Source: Vibrio cidicii
GTDB lineage: Bacteria > Pseudomonadota > Gammaproteobacteria > Enterobacterales > Vibrionaceae
NCBI RefSeq assembly: GCF_009763805.1
Contig: NZ_CP046804.1
Coordinates: 1,488,001-1,552,000 of the forward strand
Reading direction: 5' to 3'
DNA length: 64,000 bases
The notes under the pieces are model-generated. The model saw only the letters and a program-made list of their open reading frames with translations. It did not search any database and had not been told where the DNA came from. Positions 8,695 to 18,791 of this stretch are shown here, in pieces. Within the stretch, counting starts at the first letter, position 1. The number at the start of each line of letters is the position of its first letter. The position numbers and the translations under genes were made by a program.

Positions 8695-10546
8695 GACAGG
8701 TCTCCTGATAAGGTAAAACAATGGTCACTTGACAACCTATGGGGTCAACTGCTCGAAAATGAATACTGCCTCTATGCGCATCAATAACATCACGACAAAT
8801 CGCTAATCCCAGCCCAAGACCATGTTCTTTAGTTGTATGAAAGGCTTGCTCAAGCGGCACCTCGGAGACCTTAAAGCCGATACCATTGTCAACGATATCT
8901 ATAATTACCGACTGGTCACTAAAACTCACATGCAAGTCAACGAACAAATCTTCACGCATAGGGAGATGACTCAAACAGGCGTCTTTAGCGTTACTTAGCA
9001 CATTGAGAATGACCTGTTGCAATCCCGTCGCATCGGCAAATACGGGCTGACTTTCACCAGAGTAAAGCACGCCTAACTGAATACAATTGCGTTGAAATTC
9101 ATAATCAACTAACTTCATCGATTCTTCAATTAAGCTCGGCAAATCGATCCACTTTTTCTCAATTGGATTCCGATGAATGAGACTTCGCAATCGCTCAATG
9201 ATGTCGCTTGCACATGTCACCTGTTGCTGAATTTTCTCTAAAATTGGTAACATCTCCTCTGATGTTGCCCCTCTCTCTATACGTACCTTAGCACCTTGGC
9301 TGTAGTTTTTTATCGCCGCCAAAGGTTGATTAATTTCATGCGCTAGACTACTACCTAGCTCCCCCACAATCGTAATACGCTGCGCATGTTCCAACATGCT
9401 GCTCTTACGTCGCAAGTCATTAAGCGTAGTTTTTAACTTTTCTCTGCTGCGTTTGAACGTCCACTCTAGCCAAAAGTGATAAATAGTCAGCAAAACCAGC
9501 GTGAGTAGCGCTGCGATAGCAACGGCTAGGTTTTTATGTAACCACTCTTGAACCTTTTGTGCCCAAGGCTTCTGCAAGGGATGTAAGTCCAAATGCTTAT
9601 AGACTTTATCTACGTTAACATTAGGTGCAGGTAGCATCCATCCGACATTGTGGGCAGCAATAGCGGCAGGGTGATCGGCTGGCATTGCTAACAGCGTTTG
9701 CGCGACCTTTTGCCCAACATCTATCGGTGTACGTTCAGTCATGGCCATGGTCCAATTAGGGTAAAAGGGAGTACTCACAGCACAAACCGAATCAGCAGAT
9801 TTTCTTTCGTTAAGCACTCGCAAATTGCGCAACTCTATTTTTCCTTCAGCCGCCATATTTTCCAGCGTACAAGCGGGAACAATAGCTACATCAATTTGGG
9901 AATCAATCACATCAAGAATCAACTGATCGGTCGGTGGGCCAGTAAAATGGATTGTTTCGAAAAACGATGAGTTGACATACCCAAGTTTGTCGAGCTCATA
10001 ACGTAGAGCAAGAAAGCCACCAAACGCCTTTTCTGATACAGCGGCAACACTGGCTTTGTTGATGTCTCTTAGTGTTTTAAAAGGCGATTCTTCACTCACA
10101 ATCACGACTGATGCTATCGACTTGTTCGGCATATCACTGTACGCCGTTTTCTGCGTCGCTAGCCAGTGAATGGGATACTCACGAGCAAGCTTAGTTGCCT
10201 GTCCAGGGCTGGTTAATAGGAAATCTAACTGACCGTGTAAAAACGCTTCTTCTAGTTGGTCGAAATCGTAAGTATGTAAGTTGAATTCATAGCTGGGATT
10301 ATGTTCTTGCAACCATGTCATTGTGGGCTGCCAAGATTCTTTAGCGTGAGAATGCCCTCTCAATGCCAACACGCCGACATCGAATGCTGTCCTCTCCGGC
10401 TGAATGCCTGCTTTGACTTGAGAAATACAGGTAAAACAAATAAATACAATAGAAAAAAAGCGTTTCTGAAAATAGTTCTTAATCACTAAACAAAGCACAA
10501 CGACAGTGTATTGGTGGCGTATTTTATCACCGTCCCCCCTTATCAC
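8684..10546 (-). CDS. Sensor histidine kinase with PhnD-like periplasmic domain, TtrS/ThsS-like
   Basis: Signal peptide, then a periplasmic PhnD/phosphonate-binding-like sensor domain (~50-310: DQLEEAFLHGQLDFLLTSPG, VAAVSEKAFGGFLALR). A single membrane helix (~340-360) and a short linker follow, then the H-box (GELGSSLAHEINQPLAAIKN) and an ATPase domain (NVLSNAKDACL, DNGIGF, GLGLGLAICRDVI). This architecture is that of TtrS (tetrathionate) and ThsS (thiosulfate) sensors; the ligand here is not known. No tetrathionate or thiosulfate reductase genes are in the window. The start is uncertain: GTG 10546 follows no clear ribosome site, while GTG 10486 would begin directly at the signal peptide (VIKNYFQKRFF). 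Confidence 0.87.
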   Translation of the reverse strand: MIRGDGDKIRHQYTVVVLCLVIKNYFQKRFFSIVFICFTCISQVKAGIQPERTAFDVGVLALRGHSHAKESWQPTMTWLQEHNPSYEFNLHTYDFDQLEEAFLHGQLDFLLTSPGQATKLAREYPIHWLATQKTAYSDMPNKSIASVVIVSEESPFKTLRDINKASVAAVSEKAFGGFLALRYELDKLGYVNSSFFETIHFTGPPTDQLILDVIDSQIDVAIVPACTLENMAAEGKIELRNLRVLNERKSADSVCAVSTPFYPNWTMAMTERTPIDVGQKVAQTLLAMPADHPAAIAAHNVGWMLPAPNVNVDKVYKHLDLHPLQKPWAQKVQEWLHKNLAVAIAALLTLVLLTIYHFWLEWTFKRSREKLKTTLNDLRRKSSMLEHAQRITIVGELGSSLAHEINQPLAAIKNYSQGAKVRIERGATSEEMLPILEKIQQQVTCASDIIERLRSLIHRNPIEKKWIDLPSLIEESMKLVDYEFQRNCIQLGVLYSGESQPVFADATGLQQVILNVLSNAKDACLSHLPMREDLFVDLHVSFSDQSVIIDIVDNGIGFKVSEVPLEQAFHTTKEHGLGLGLAICRDVIDAHRGSIHFRAVDPIGCQVTIVLPYQETCHES

Positions 10547-10575
10547 TTTGTTGCTTTAGATCAAGCCCACTTCAT

Positions 10576-10595
10576 TATTGTGGGAAACCACAATA
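10576..10595. promoter_or_regulatory. Perfect inverted repeat in the divergent control region
   Basis: TATTGTGG at 10576-10583 is mirrored by CCACAATA at 10588-10595 with GAAA between. It lies between the divergent sensor kinase (start 10546) and sulfurtransferase (start 10787) and is a plausible binding site for the adjacent LuxR-type regulator. Confidence 0.4.
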
Positions 10596-10627
10596 CCACC
10601 CGATTATTGATTTGATCAGAATGCCTC

Positions 10628-10640
10628 ACCCATAAGGGGT
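10628..10640. promoter_or_regulatory. Second small inverted repeat, NarL-like half-site
   Basis: ACCC at 10628-10631 and GGGT at 10637-10640 flank ATAAG. Read on the minus strand it begins TACCCCT, which fits the TACYYMT heptamer of NarL-family regulators; the other half is poor. Weak candidate operator, ~150 bases before the sulfurtransferase start. Confidence 0.3.
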
Positions 10641-10786
10641 AGAAGCATTTCTTGTGAACCATTTGTACCTCGAGCGCCAGCACAAATCGCAAACGCTCGA
10701 TGCCAGCTCCCCCTTCAAAATATTCTCACTGTCGAAACATCGAGAAATCGGCAGCAAAATATTACATTAAAATATGGAAGCAACTC

Positions 10787-11771
10787 ATGAAAAAATCGAC
10801 GATTGCGTTGGGTGTGTTAGCCGCTGTCACTGCTGTTGGCTACTCAGCTTACAATACGCTGTTCTCGGCTAAGTCGGTGACTGTGGATGCCGCTGCTCAA
10901 GAGCAGAAGTTCACACAATACGCTCACCCAGAACACTTTATTTCTGCGCATCAACTTAAATCAATGATGGACAGTGGCAAAGACGTGGTAGTGATCGGCG
11001 CGCTAAACCCTATCAAGCCAGACAGTCCTATTTTAGGGTCTTATGCTCTGTGGCGAAACGATTACTCTGCGGCGAAACGGTCATTACGACTTCGACGGCA
11101 TGAGCAACAGCATAGAAGAGATGGAAACGATTCTAGGAAGCTTCGGTGCGACGGCAGACAGCACAATCGTGGTTTATGCTGCTGGCTCTCATCACGATGC
11201 TGGCCGCCTTTACTGGCAAATTCATAACCTTGGTCACCAAGACGTTCGTTACCTAGACGGAGGGTTGAATGTGTGGAAGGGCGCGGGCTACCCAACGGGC
11301 TCTGCAAACCAAAGTGTTACTGCGGTTGAATACAAGGCCCCTAACCCTCGACAAGATAACAACGCTCTAGCAACGCTAGACATGGTGATTGCGGCGCAAA
11401 ACAACCCTGACTGGGTGATCCTAGATACCCGTGGCAACGACGAGTTCAATGGCAAGGTTTCGATTTCTGGCGCGTACGGTCCGGGCACAATCCCAAGTAG
11501 CGTTCACATTGACTGGACTAAAGCGTTAAACGAAGACACCACTCTGAAATCCGCGCAAGAGCTGCAAGCCCTTTACGGCAACATCATCAAAGGTAAAAAA
11601 GTGATCGCTTACTGCCAATCTGGTGTCCGCTCTGCCCATACCACCATGATTCTTACTGAAGTATTAGGTGCAACAGGCGTCTACAACTACGACGGCTCAT
11701 GGATTGAGTACAGCCATGCTCACTACGAGCAGAAGAATCCTGAAGTACACGTTATCAACGGTAAGAGCTAA
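10787..11771 (+). CDS. ynjE: YnjE-like rhodanese sulfurtransferase, exported, one apparent frameshift
   Basis: Corrected length is 327 aa. An N-terminal signal or anchor (MKKSTIALGVLAAVTAVGYS) places it outside the inner membrane or tethered to it. Two rhodanese-type domains follow; the second has an intact catalytic loop with Cys (YCQSGVRSAHT), which carries the persulfide in this family. The frame breaks near residue 96: AAA at 11075-11077 should be AA, which joins NDYSAAN to GHYDFDGMSNS. The start at 10787 has GGAAG six bases upstream. It is the first gene of a run whose ABC and CDP-alcohol members match E. coli ynjB-C-D-F, which is why I use the name. The sulfur donor and acceptor are unknown. 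Confidence 0.85.
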
Positions 11772-11792
11772 TCAACACGGAAACCCCAGTTA

Positions 11793-13590
11793 ATGAACAA
11801 TGTAATTTTTAGCCAAAAGCTATACGACACCGCTCAAATGATTGTCGATGGCTGTATGGGTGATGCCGATCCGGCATGTCAAACCGCATGTCCAATGCAC
11901 ACAGACGTAAAGCAATACGTTCGCATGGCAGGCGAAGGTAACTACCAAGGTGCTTTGGAGCTGATCCGCCGCAAACTATTCCTACCTCAAACGCTTGGCC
12001 GTATCTGTGCCCACCCTTGTGAGGCTTCTTGTCGCCGTAACACTGAGTTTGGTCAGCCAATCAGCGTAGCGGGCATCAAACGTTTCGTCGCAGAGAAAAT
12101 GGATAGCCAAGATCACTGGGATCTCAATATTGCGCCCCTAACCAACAAGCACATCGCGATCGTTGGTGCCGGCCCTGCTGGTGCGCAAGCCGCTATTGAG
12201 CTTCGTCGTCAAGGCCACGAAGTAACGATTTACGAAAAGCTAGACGTTTACGGCGGCATGATGCGTGTGGGTATCCCTGAATACCGTCTACCGCGCGACG
12301 TTATCGATTTCGAATACAGCTACTTAGCGATGCTGGGTATCAAAACTCAGTTCGGCGTTGAGATCGGCAAAGAGATCAGTTTCGACACACTGCGCAACCA
12401 GCATGATGCTGTTATTCTGGCTCACGGTGCACACGTCGGTTCGATCATCCCTCTGCCAGGTCACGACAACGATGGCGTGTTCTCTGCGGTTGAATACTTG
12501 AAAGAGATTTCTGAAACTCGCCAATTTCCACGTGCAGGTAAACGCGTAATGGTTATCGGCGGTGGTGACGTTGCCATGGACTGTGCACGCTCTTCATGGC
12601 GTATCGGTGCAAACGAGGTTTACCAGTGTTCGCTTGAGAGCCTAGAGAAACCTACCTGCAAGCCAAATCGAAATCGACGAGTCGCTAGAAGAAGGTGTCG
12701 AGTTCAACGCAGGTTGGGGCCCAGTTGCTATCGAACACGAAAACGGCAAAGTTACAGGCATCACTATTAAGAAAGTCCTGTCTATCTTCAACGAGCAAGG
12801 CAACTTTGCACCTCAGTACAGCGAAGAAAGTAAAACCATCTCTGTGGATACTGTTGTTTTCGCAACCGGTCAAATCGTGGCAGACATCACTGACGGTGCC
12901 CTAGAGCAAACTCGTAGTGGTCGTTACGTGGTCGACAAACAAACGTTAGCTTCTAGCCTAGTGGACGTCTTCGTCGCTGGTGATGCATGTGGCGGTAACA
13001 TCGTAATTGAAGCGATGGCATTAGGTCGTAAAGCAGCAATGAGTGTTGAGCGTTTCCTAACAGCTCGCCCACTGACTGAAGGTCGCGACTTCGAGCAAGA
13101 ATACAGCTACTCATCTCGTCTAGACGTACCACTACCAAAAGGTACGGTAGATACCCCTCGTCTACACGGTGAATTGCGTGACGCTGAAGAGCGTAAGCAA
13201 GACTTTGCCCAAGTGGATTTAGGCTTTGCTGAAGAACAAATCAAACAAGAGGCATCTCGCTGTCTGCAATGTAGCTGCAAGCTATGTATGAGCGAGTGCA
13301 TCATGATGAACGACTTCAGTGACTGTCCAAAGACCATCTTCTCTGACTTCGTGAACAACAAGTCGATGGATCCATTGCTGGCTTACTCATGTAACGCCTG
13401 TGACCAATGCACCATTGTTTGTCCGAAAGACTTCCCGATGAAGGAAATGTTCCTAGGCGCACGTACTGACTTTGTTAAGGCAAACAATGGTGAATCACCA
13501 ATGCCGGGTCATAAAGCGATCAATATGCACCAGAAACTGGGCTTCTCAAAAATCTTCACTATGGCAAAACGAGCGGTATCGACAAAATGA
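11793..13590 (+). CDS. Glutamate-synthase-like FAD/NAD(P) oxidoreductase with Fe-S domains, one apparent frameshift
   Basis: Corrected length is 598 aa. The N-terminal Cys-rich domain (CMGDADPACQTACPMHTDV, GRICAHPCEASCRR) is the GltD-type Fe-S adrift domain. It is followed by a dinucleotide-binding fold for FAD (IAIVGAGPAGAQAA), a second for NAD(P)H (VMVIGGGDVAMDCARS) and the closing VFVAGDACGG motif. A C-terminal ferredoxin-like part has CLQCSCKLCMSEC and CNACDQCTIVCPKD. The frame breaks near residue 287: CC at 12651-12652 should be C, giving EKLPASQIEIDESLEEG. It sits 21 bases after the sulfurtransferase and overlaps the next gene by ATGA. It probably passes electrons between NAD(P)H and the HdrB-like partner; this is inference. 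Confidence 0.85.
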
Positions 13591-14357
13591 GTAATAAAGT
13601 ATTTATGCCAGGATGCAGTTTGCCATCCTATTCACCAGAAGGCGTAGCGGCCATTGCGAGCTACCTAAAAGAAGTATTCCCAGAAATGGGCGCGGTACAG
13701 AAATGCTGTGGCAAACCGACCGCGGCTATCGGTCAAACCGAGAAATTCAAAGAACGCTACGGCCAGCTTCAAGCAGACTTCGACAAGCTAGATGCACAAG
13801 AAGTCATCGTGGCGTGCCAAAGCTGCTACGGCATGATCAAGAAATCTGGCGGCACTCAAAAGCCGGTTTCATTATGGAAACTGCTTCCAGAAATCGGTTT
13901 GCCAGAAGCGCTACGCGGCAAAGCAAAAAACAGTGACGTGGTATTCACCATTCACGACTCTTGCTCTACTCGCTACGAAAAAGAACTGCAAGACGGCATT
14001 CGCTGGATCTTAAACGAGCTTGGCTACAAAACCTCTGAGCCAGAACACACACGTGAAAACACGCGCTGTTGTGGTTTCGGCGGCATGGTCGTGCCAGCAA
14101 ACCCAGACGTCGCAACGCGCGTAATCAAGCGCCGTGTTGAAGAGTTCGAGACAGACTACGTCGTGGTTTATTGCTCAGCTTGTCGTGCATCCATGATGGG
14201 TGTTGGCACGAAATCTTGGCACATTCTAGACCTGATGTTCGGCCCTGTGGTCATGCAAGGTGATGAACCGCCGGTAAACGTACTCGCTAGCCCTGTGAAA
14301 GCTTGGTTCAACCGCTACAAATCAAAAGCGGGTCTGATCAAGTGTATGTCTGTGTAG
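13587..14357 (+). CDS. HdrB-like CCG-domain Fe-S protein
   Basis: A 256-aa protein with two Cys-rich CCG domains of the heterodisulfide-reductase-B/GlpC/LutA kind. Visible Cys motifs are FMPGCSL, KCCGKP, CQSCYGM, then HDSCSTRY, RCCGFGGM and YCSACRAS. In relatives these bind a non-cubane 4Fe-4S cluster that handles thiol or disulfide chemistry, or pass electrons to a quinone. It starts inside the stop of the preceding flavoprotein gene (ATGA overlap at 13587-13590), so the two are coupled and likely form a complex. No membrane segment is present. Confidence 0.85.
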   Translation: MSNKVFMPGCSLPSYSPEGVAAIASYLKEVFPEMGAVQKCCGKPTAAIGQTEKFKERYGQLQADFDKLDAQEVIVACQSCYGMIKKSGGTQKPVSLWKLLPEIGLPEALRGKAKNSDVVFTIHDSCSTRYEKELQDGIRWILNELGYKTSEPEHTRENTRCCGFGGMVVPANPDVATRVIKRRVEEFETDYVVVYCSACRASMMGVGTKSWHILDLMFGPVVMQGDEPPVNVLASPVKAWFNRYKSKAGLIKCMSV

Positions 14358-14396
14358 CTATGTCTCTGTAATTAAGCTTTAAGTGAAGTTGAACTT

Positions 14397-15074
14397 ATGA
14401 AATTCGTAAAAATCGCTCTTATCGTCGCAGTTGTAGCTATTGCTCTGTTCGCGGCAAAACAAACTGGCATTCTTGAAATCATCACTGACATCAAGAGCCT
14501 ACAAGATTGGATCGCCAGCTTTGGTGTATGGGGCTACGCCGTATTCATAGCAGCATTCGTGTTTGCGTGTGTTTTCCTACTACCGGGCAGCGCGTTCACC
14601 ATTGTGGCAGGTATCGTATTTGGCCCTATCAAAGGCGGTATCTTAGCGCTGTTCTCTGCAACGCTTGGTGCGGTGGCGGCATTCATCGTGGCACGTTTCC
14701 TACTGCGCAACACCATCATGAAAAAGTTTGGCGATAACCCAATCTTCAAGAAAATCGATGACGGTGTAGCAGCAAATGGTACAAGCTTCTTAATTCTGAC
14801 TCGTCTTGTCCCTGTATTCCCTTTCAGCCTACAGAACTACGCTTACGGTCTAACCAGCCTAAACTTAGGCACTTACGCCCTGGTTTCTCTACTGACAATG
14901 GCACCAGGCGCATTCATCTTCGCTTACATGGCGGGTGATATTGCAACAAACGGCGTGTCTGCAATGTTGCTAGTGAAGTTTGCGGTTGCGGGTCTTGTAC
15001 TTTTTGGTATGTCTCTGATTCCAAAATACATCGCGAAGAAAAAAGGCATCAACATGCAAGAATTAGCGAAGTAG
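14397..15074 (+). CDS. TVP38/TMEM64 (DedA-like, VTT domain) membrane protein
   Basis: A 225-aa integral membrane protein with an N-terminal hydrophobic helix and about five more segments. Family motifs are FLLPGSAFTIVAGIVFGP and, in the second half, LTRLVPVFPFSLQNYAYGLT, the re-entrant VTT fold. Relatives act in lipid scrambling or transport and envelope maintenance; no substrate can be read. It lies 39 bases after the HdrB-like gene with a short leader and is probably in the same transcript. A hairpin follows it. Confidence 0.85.
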   Translation: MKFVKIALIVAVVAIALFAAKQTGILEIITDIKSLQDWIASFGVWGYAVFIAAFVFACVFLLPGSAFTIVAGIVFGPIKGGILALFSATLGAVAAFIVARFLLRNTIMKKFGDNPIFKKIDDGVAANGTSFLILTRLVPVFPFSLQNYAYGLTSLNLGTYALVSLLTMAPGAFIFAYMAGDIATNGVSAMLLVKFAVAGLVLFGMSLIPKYIAKKKGINMQELAK

Positions 15075-15103
15075 TCCGGTCTATAAAGCATTGAGGCTAA
15101 AAG

Positions 15104-15129
15104 AGTGCAGCTCTCGGGGCTGCACTTTC
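15104..15129 (+). terminator. Hairpin within the ynj cluster, weak terminator or attenuator
   Basis: AGTGCAGC (15104-15111) pairs with GCTGCACT (15119-15126) around a 7-nt loop, followed only by TTCACC. With no real U run it may reduce, rather than stop, transcription into ynjB. Confidence 0.5.
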
Positions 15130-15297
15130 ACCTTGACATCATTGATAGTAATTCTCTGAATCAATTAATAAATCCTATTGGGATTCACATTGATAATACC
15201 GAGAGATAGATTACTATCCTTGTGAAGGAAGGAAGCCATGCGCTCACAAACACAGCGAAGCTTCAAACAAAAACCAGAAGAAAGACACGGACTACGT

Positions 15298-16461
15298 ATG
15301 AAAAAGCTACTCAGCACCATTGGCATTTTAGCCACCACTTTTGCAACTTCTGCTTATGCCGACTCATCGGCCTCTGATGAGTGGCAAAAAATCGAACAAC
15401 AAGCCGACGGACAAACCGTCTATTTTCATGCTTGGGGCGGCAGCCAAGAGATTAACCGCTATATCCAATGGGCTGGTAAAGAGCTAAAATCTCGCTATAA
15501 CGTGACGCTAAATCACGTGAAAGTCACTGATATTTCTGAAACCACCACTCGCCTCATCGCAGAAAAAGCCGCAGGCAAAAACAGCGGTGGCAGTGTTGAT
15601 ATGGTTTGGATCAATGGCGAGAACTTCAAATCAATGAAGGATAACCAATTGCTGTTTGGTCCTTTTGTTGAAGGTTTGCCAAGCTGGCAGTACGTTGATA
15701 AATCATTGCCAATTGATGTGGACTTTTCAGAGCCAACTGAAAGTCTGGAAGCACCTTGGGGTGTGGGGCAACTAGTATTTATCCATGATGAGAAAACTCT
15801 GCAAAACCCTCCTCGATCTTTTGCTGAAATGCTGAGTTACGCAAAAGCGTTTCCAAATCGCCTCACTTACCCTCGCCCACCAGAGTTTCATGGCACAAGC
15901 TTTATTAAAGCGCTGTTAATTGAGTTGACCAACAACGATCCCGCTTTGCAAAAACCAGTCACTGCTGAAACATTTGAGCAAATCACTCAACCGCTATGGG
16001 CTTACCTAGATGCGTTCCATAAAGTTGCTTGGCGTGGCGGCAAGCAATTCCCTGGAGGGACGGCTGAAACGCTTCAATTGCTGGATGATGGTCAGATTGA
16101 TCTTGCGATTACCTTTAACCCAAACGCGGTTTTTTCTGCGCAGTCGAGCGGTAATCTTGCAGAAAGCACCAAAGCGTATGCGATGGATGCAGGTGCACTC
16201 TCAAACATTCACTTCTTAGCGATTCCTTGGAATACAAACGCCAGTGCTGGTGCGCAAGTTGCGATAAACTTTTTATTGAGCCCTGAAGCACAATCTCGCA
16301 AAGGTAACCTTAACATCTGGGGCGATCCTTCAGTGCTAAGCAGCCAATACCTAACAGGTTCGGCTAAAAATACTCAACAATTCAAATCTATCGCTGAGCC
16401 GCATCCAAGCTGGCAAACCGCGCTAGAAAAAGAGTGGTTGAAACGCTACGGGAATTCATAA
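15298..16461 (+). CDS. ynjB: ABC transporter periplasmic substrate-binding protein, YnjB-like
   Basis: 387 aa from the ATG at 15298, matching E. coli YnjB (~388). A clean signal peptide (MKKLLSTIGILATTFATSAYA) leads into a type-2 periplasmic binding fold of the SBP_bac_1 class: AWGGSQEINRYIQWAG at the start, DMVWINGENF, and FLLSPEAQSRKG near the end. The ligand of this family is unknown. Start choice: the ATG at 15238 has a much better ribosome site (GAAGGAAG five bases before) and would add 20 charged residues in front of the signal peptide. I follow family length but flag the conflict. It leads a tight ynjB-C-D-F run. Confidence 0.85.
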   Translation: MKKLLSTIGILATTFATSAYADSSASDEWQKIEQQADGQTVYFHAWGGSQEINRYIQWAGKELKSRYNVTLNHVKVTDISETTTRLIAEKAAGKNSGGSVDMVWINGENFKSMKDNQLLFGPFVEGLPSWQYVDKSLPIDVDFSEPTESLEAPWGVGQLVFIHDEKTLQNPPRSFAEMLSYAKAFPNRLTYPRPPEFHGTSFIKALLIELTNNDPALQKPVTAETFEQITQPLWAYLDAFHKVAWRGGKQFPGGTAETLQLLDDGQIDLAITFNPNAVFSAQSSGNLAESTKAYAMDAGALSNIHFLAIPWNTNASAGAQVAINFLLSPEAQSRKGNLNIWGDPSVLSSQYLTGSAKNTQQFKSIAEPHPSWQTALEKEWLKRYGNS

Positions 16462-16467
16462 GCACCC

Positions 16468-18178
16468 ATGTTAAGAGCGCTGTATCTCGTCATTGTCGCA
16501 GTTTGTATTTTGCCCACCATTCCGGGATTACTCGGAGTGGTGGTTTCTGCGCTCGGTTATGTTCCTCCTATCGGCTTGCACCATTTTTCTTTGGATGGCT
16601 TTAACGCTGTTTTTGATTGGGAGGGTGTTTGGACATCGATCGCGCTAACTTTTTACTCCACCATTTTCAGTAGCTATTTGGCTTGCTTAATCACATTTGC
16701 GATTCTGCAAGCCTCATGGGGAAGTCAATTCTGGCGGAAAATTGAAGCCAGCCTTTCACCACTTCTCGCTATGCCGCACGTCGCGTTTGCAATTGGCTTT
16801 GCGTTCTTATTTGCACCAACAGGTATGGGCGTTAGGGTTTCTCAACCAACTGTTTGGTTACGACCCAAATGCGCAAACGGTGAATGACTTAGCATTGCTG
16901 ATCAAAGACCCGCATGCGCTCGGTTTGATCATCATGCTTGCGATTAAAGAAGTGCCGTTTTTATTGTTGATGAGTATTCCTATTCTTCAGCAATTGAACG
17001 TCGACAAGATTGAAAAAGTCAGTCACTCAATGGGCTACAGTTCAGCGCAAGCGTGGTGGAAATGCGTCTTCCCACAATGGTTAGCGAAGCTGCGTTTCCC
17101 AATGCTGGCGGTATTGGCTTACAGCTTGTCGGTTGTCGATGTGGCATTGATTATTGGCCCTACCAACCCACCAACGTTTGCGGTTTTGGTATGGCAGTGG
17201 TTTAACGACCCAGATTTATCCCTGCTACCAAGAGCGGCCGCAGGCGCGGTAGTCTTATTTGCGATCGCTAGTCTTTTGATTGGATTTGCACGCTTGATGG
17301 AATGGTGTATTACCAAAGGCTTCAAACGCTGGCAGTACTCTGGTCGAAACGGGTTTCGTTTACCCGGTAAAACCCTATTTTCACTGATTGCGCTACTCGC
17401 ACTTCTCATGATCCCGCTCATGGTGGTGTGGAGCTTTGCTCAACGCTGGCGCTTTCCAGATTTACTACCGAGCCGCTATAGCCTGCGTTTTTGGGAATAC
17501 GAATGGCACAGCATTCTTGGCACGCTGGAACAGAGCATGCTAATTGCCGTTATCAGCGCGACCGTCGCTCTAGCCCTTGCCTTGATCGCACATGAGTATC
17601 GCCTTCGTTATCGCTGGCAGGTGCCCGGTTACATCATCGCCATCCCAATGCTGATTCCTCAGCTATCGGTGTTATTCGGTATGCAAGTAGTGACGCTGTA
17701 CTTAAACAGTAATGCGTATTTCTTTTGGGTATGCTGGGCGCATGTGTTCTTCGCATTCCCATTTATTTACCTCTCACTAGACGGTCCATGGCGCAGCTTC
17801 GATAACGGCTTAACTCGCGTCGCACTAAGCCTAGGTAAGTCACCGATGCAAGCTTGGTTAAAAGTGAAACTGCCAATCCTCCTACCTGCGATTGCATTCG
17901 CATGGGCGGTTGGGATTAGCGTAAGTCTGGCGCAATACCTGCCGACATTGGTGCTAGGGGCTGGGCGCATTAGCACCATCACCACCGAAGCCGTTGCGCT
18001 ATCCAGTGGTTTTGACCGACGTGTCACCGCGATTTACGCCATTTGGCAAGCACTCTTGCCGTTCTTGTTCTTCTCCTTTGCGATACTCCTAAGCCGCTTA
18101 CACATGAAGTATCGCCGCTTGTCTATTAAAGGTTTACTGCTGAATGAGTCTTTGTCTCGAAAACCTCGCCATCCATAA
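16468..18178 (+). CDS. ynjC: ABC transporter permease, YnjC-like, one apparent frameshift
   Basis: Corrected length is 569 aa, a fused double permease with roughly twelve hydrophobic segments and two binding-protein-dependent transport domains. The coupling loops resemble EAA motifs (SHSMGYSSAQAWWKCVFPQ in the first half, ALSLGKSPMQAWLKVKLP in the second). The frame breaks near residue 121: GGG at 16827-16829 should be GG, giving APTGMALGFLNQLFGYD. It begins six bases after ynjB's stop and overlaps ynjD by 35 bases. With ynjB and ynjD it forms a complete importer. Confidence 0.87.
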
Positions 18179-18791
18179 AGCCAATGGCGACACGCTTTTC
18201 TCAGCGTTCGACATAACCGTAGAGAAAGGTGAAATTGTTACTCTGATGGGGCCAAGTGGTTGTGGTAAATCCACTTTGTTGGATGCCATTGCAGGGCACC
18301 TATCCGCCGAGTTCAACTACTCTGGATCCATTACGCTTGATAACGAAAAGTTGGATGCCCTCCCTGCCCATAAGCGTCAGGTCGGTATTCTGTTCCAAGA
18401 CGATTTGCTCTTCCCTCACTTGACGGTGTGGGAGAACTTTGCCTTTGCATTACCGAATTGCGTGAAAGGCGCGGATCGAAAAACGCAAGCGATGATCGCA
18501 TTGAAGCACATTTCTCTGACAAAACTGGCCGATTCATTTCCGGATCAAATATCCGGAGGTCAACGTGCTCGTATCGCTTTGACTCGTATGCTGTTGGCCA
18601 AACCGAAAGTTGCGTTACTTGATGAGCCTTACAGCAAGTTAGATAAAGATCTGCGCGTACAATTTCGCAATTGGGTAGTCGAGCAATTGCAGCAAGCGAA
18701 CATCCCTACTTTGATGGTAACGCACGATGAAGACGATATTCCCCATGGTAGCCGCTGCCTAAACTGGCCGTGGGAGACAAATCATGCTTGA
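18144..18791 (+). CDS. ynjD: ABC transporter ATP-binding protein, YnjD-like
   Basis: A 215-aa ATPase of the importer class. Walker A is MGPSGCGKST (~35-44), the Q-loop lies in LFQDDLLF, the signature is ISGGQRARIALTR, Walker B is VALLDEP and the switch His is in VTHDEDD. It is a short single domain with no regulatory extension, as in E. coli YnjD (~217 aa). It overlaps both neighbours (35 bases with the permease gene, 8 with the CDP-alcohol transferase gene), indicating translational coupling. Confidence 0.9.
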   Translation: MSLCLENLAIHKANGDTLFSAFDITVEKGEIVTLMGPSGCGKSTLLDAIAGHLSAEFNYSGSITLDNEKLDALPAHKRQVGILFQDDLLFPHLTVWENFAFALPNCVKGADRKTQAMIALKHISLTKLADSFPDQISGGQRARIALTRMLLAKPKVALLDEPYSKLDKDLRVQFRNWVVEQLQQANIPTLMVTHDEDDIPHGSRCLNWPWETNHA

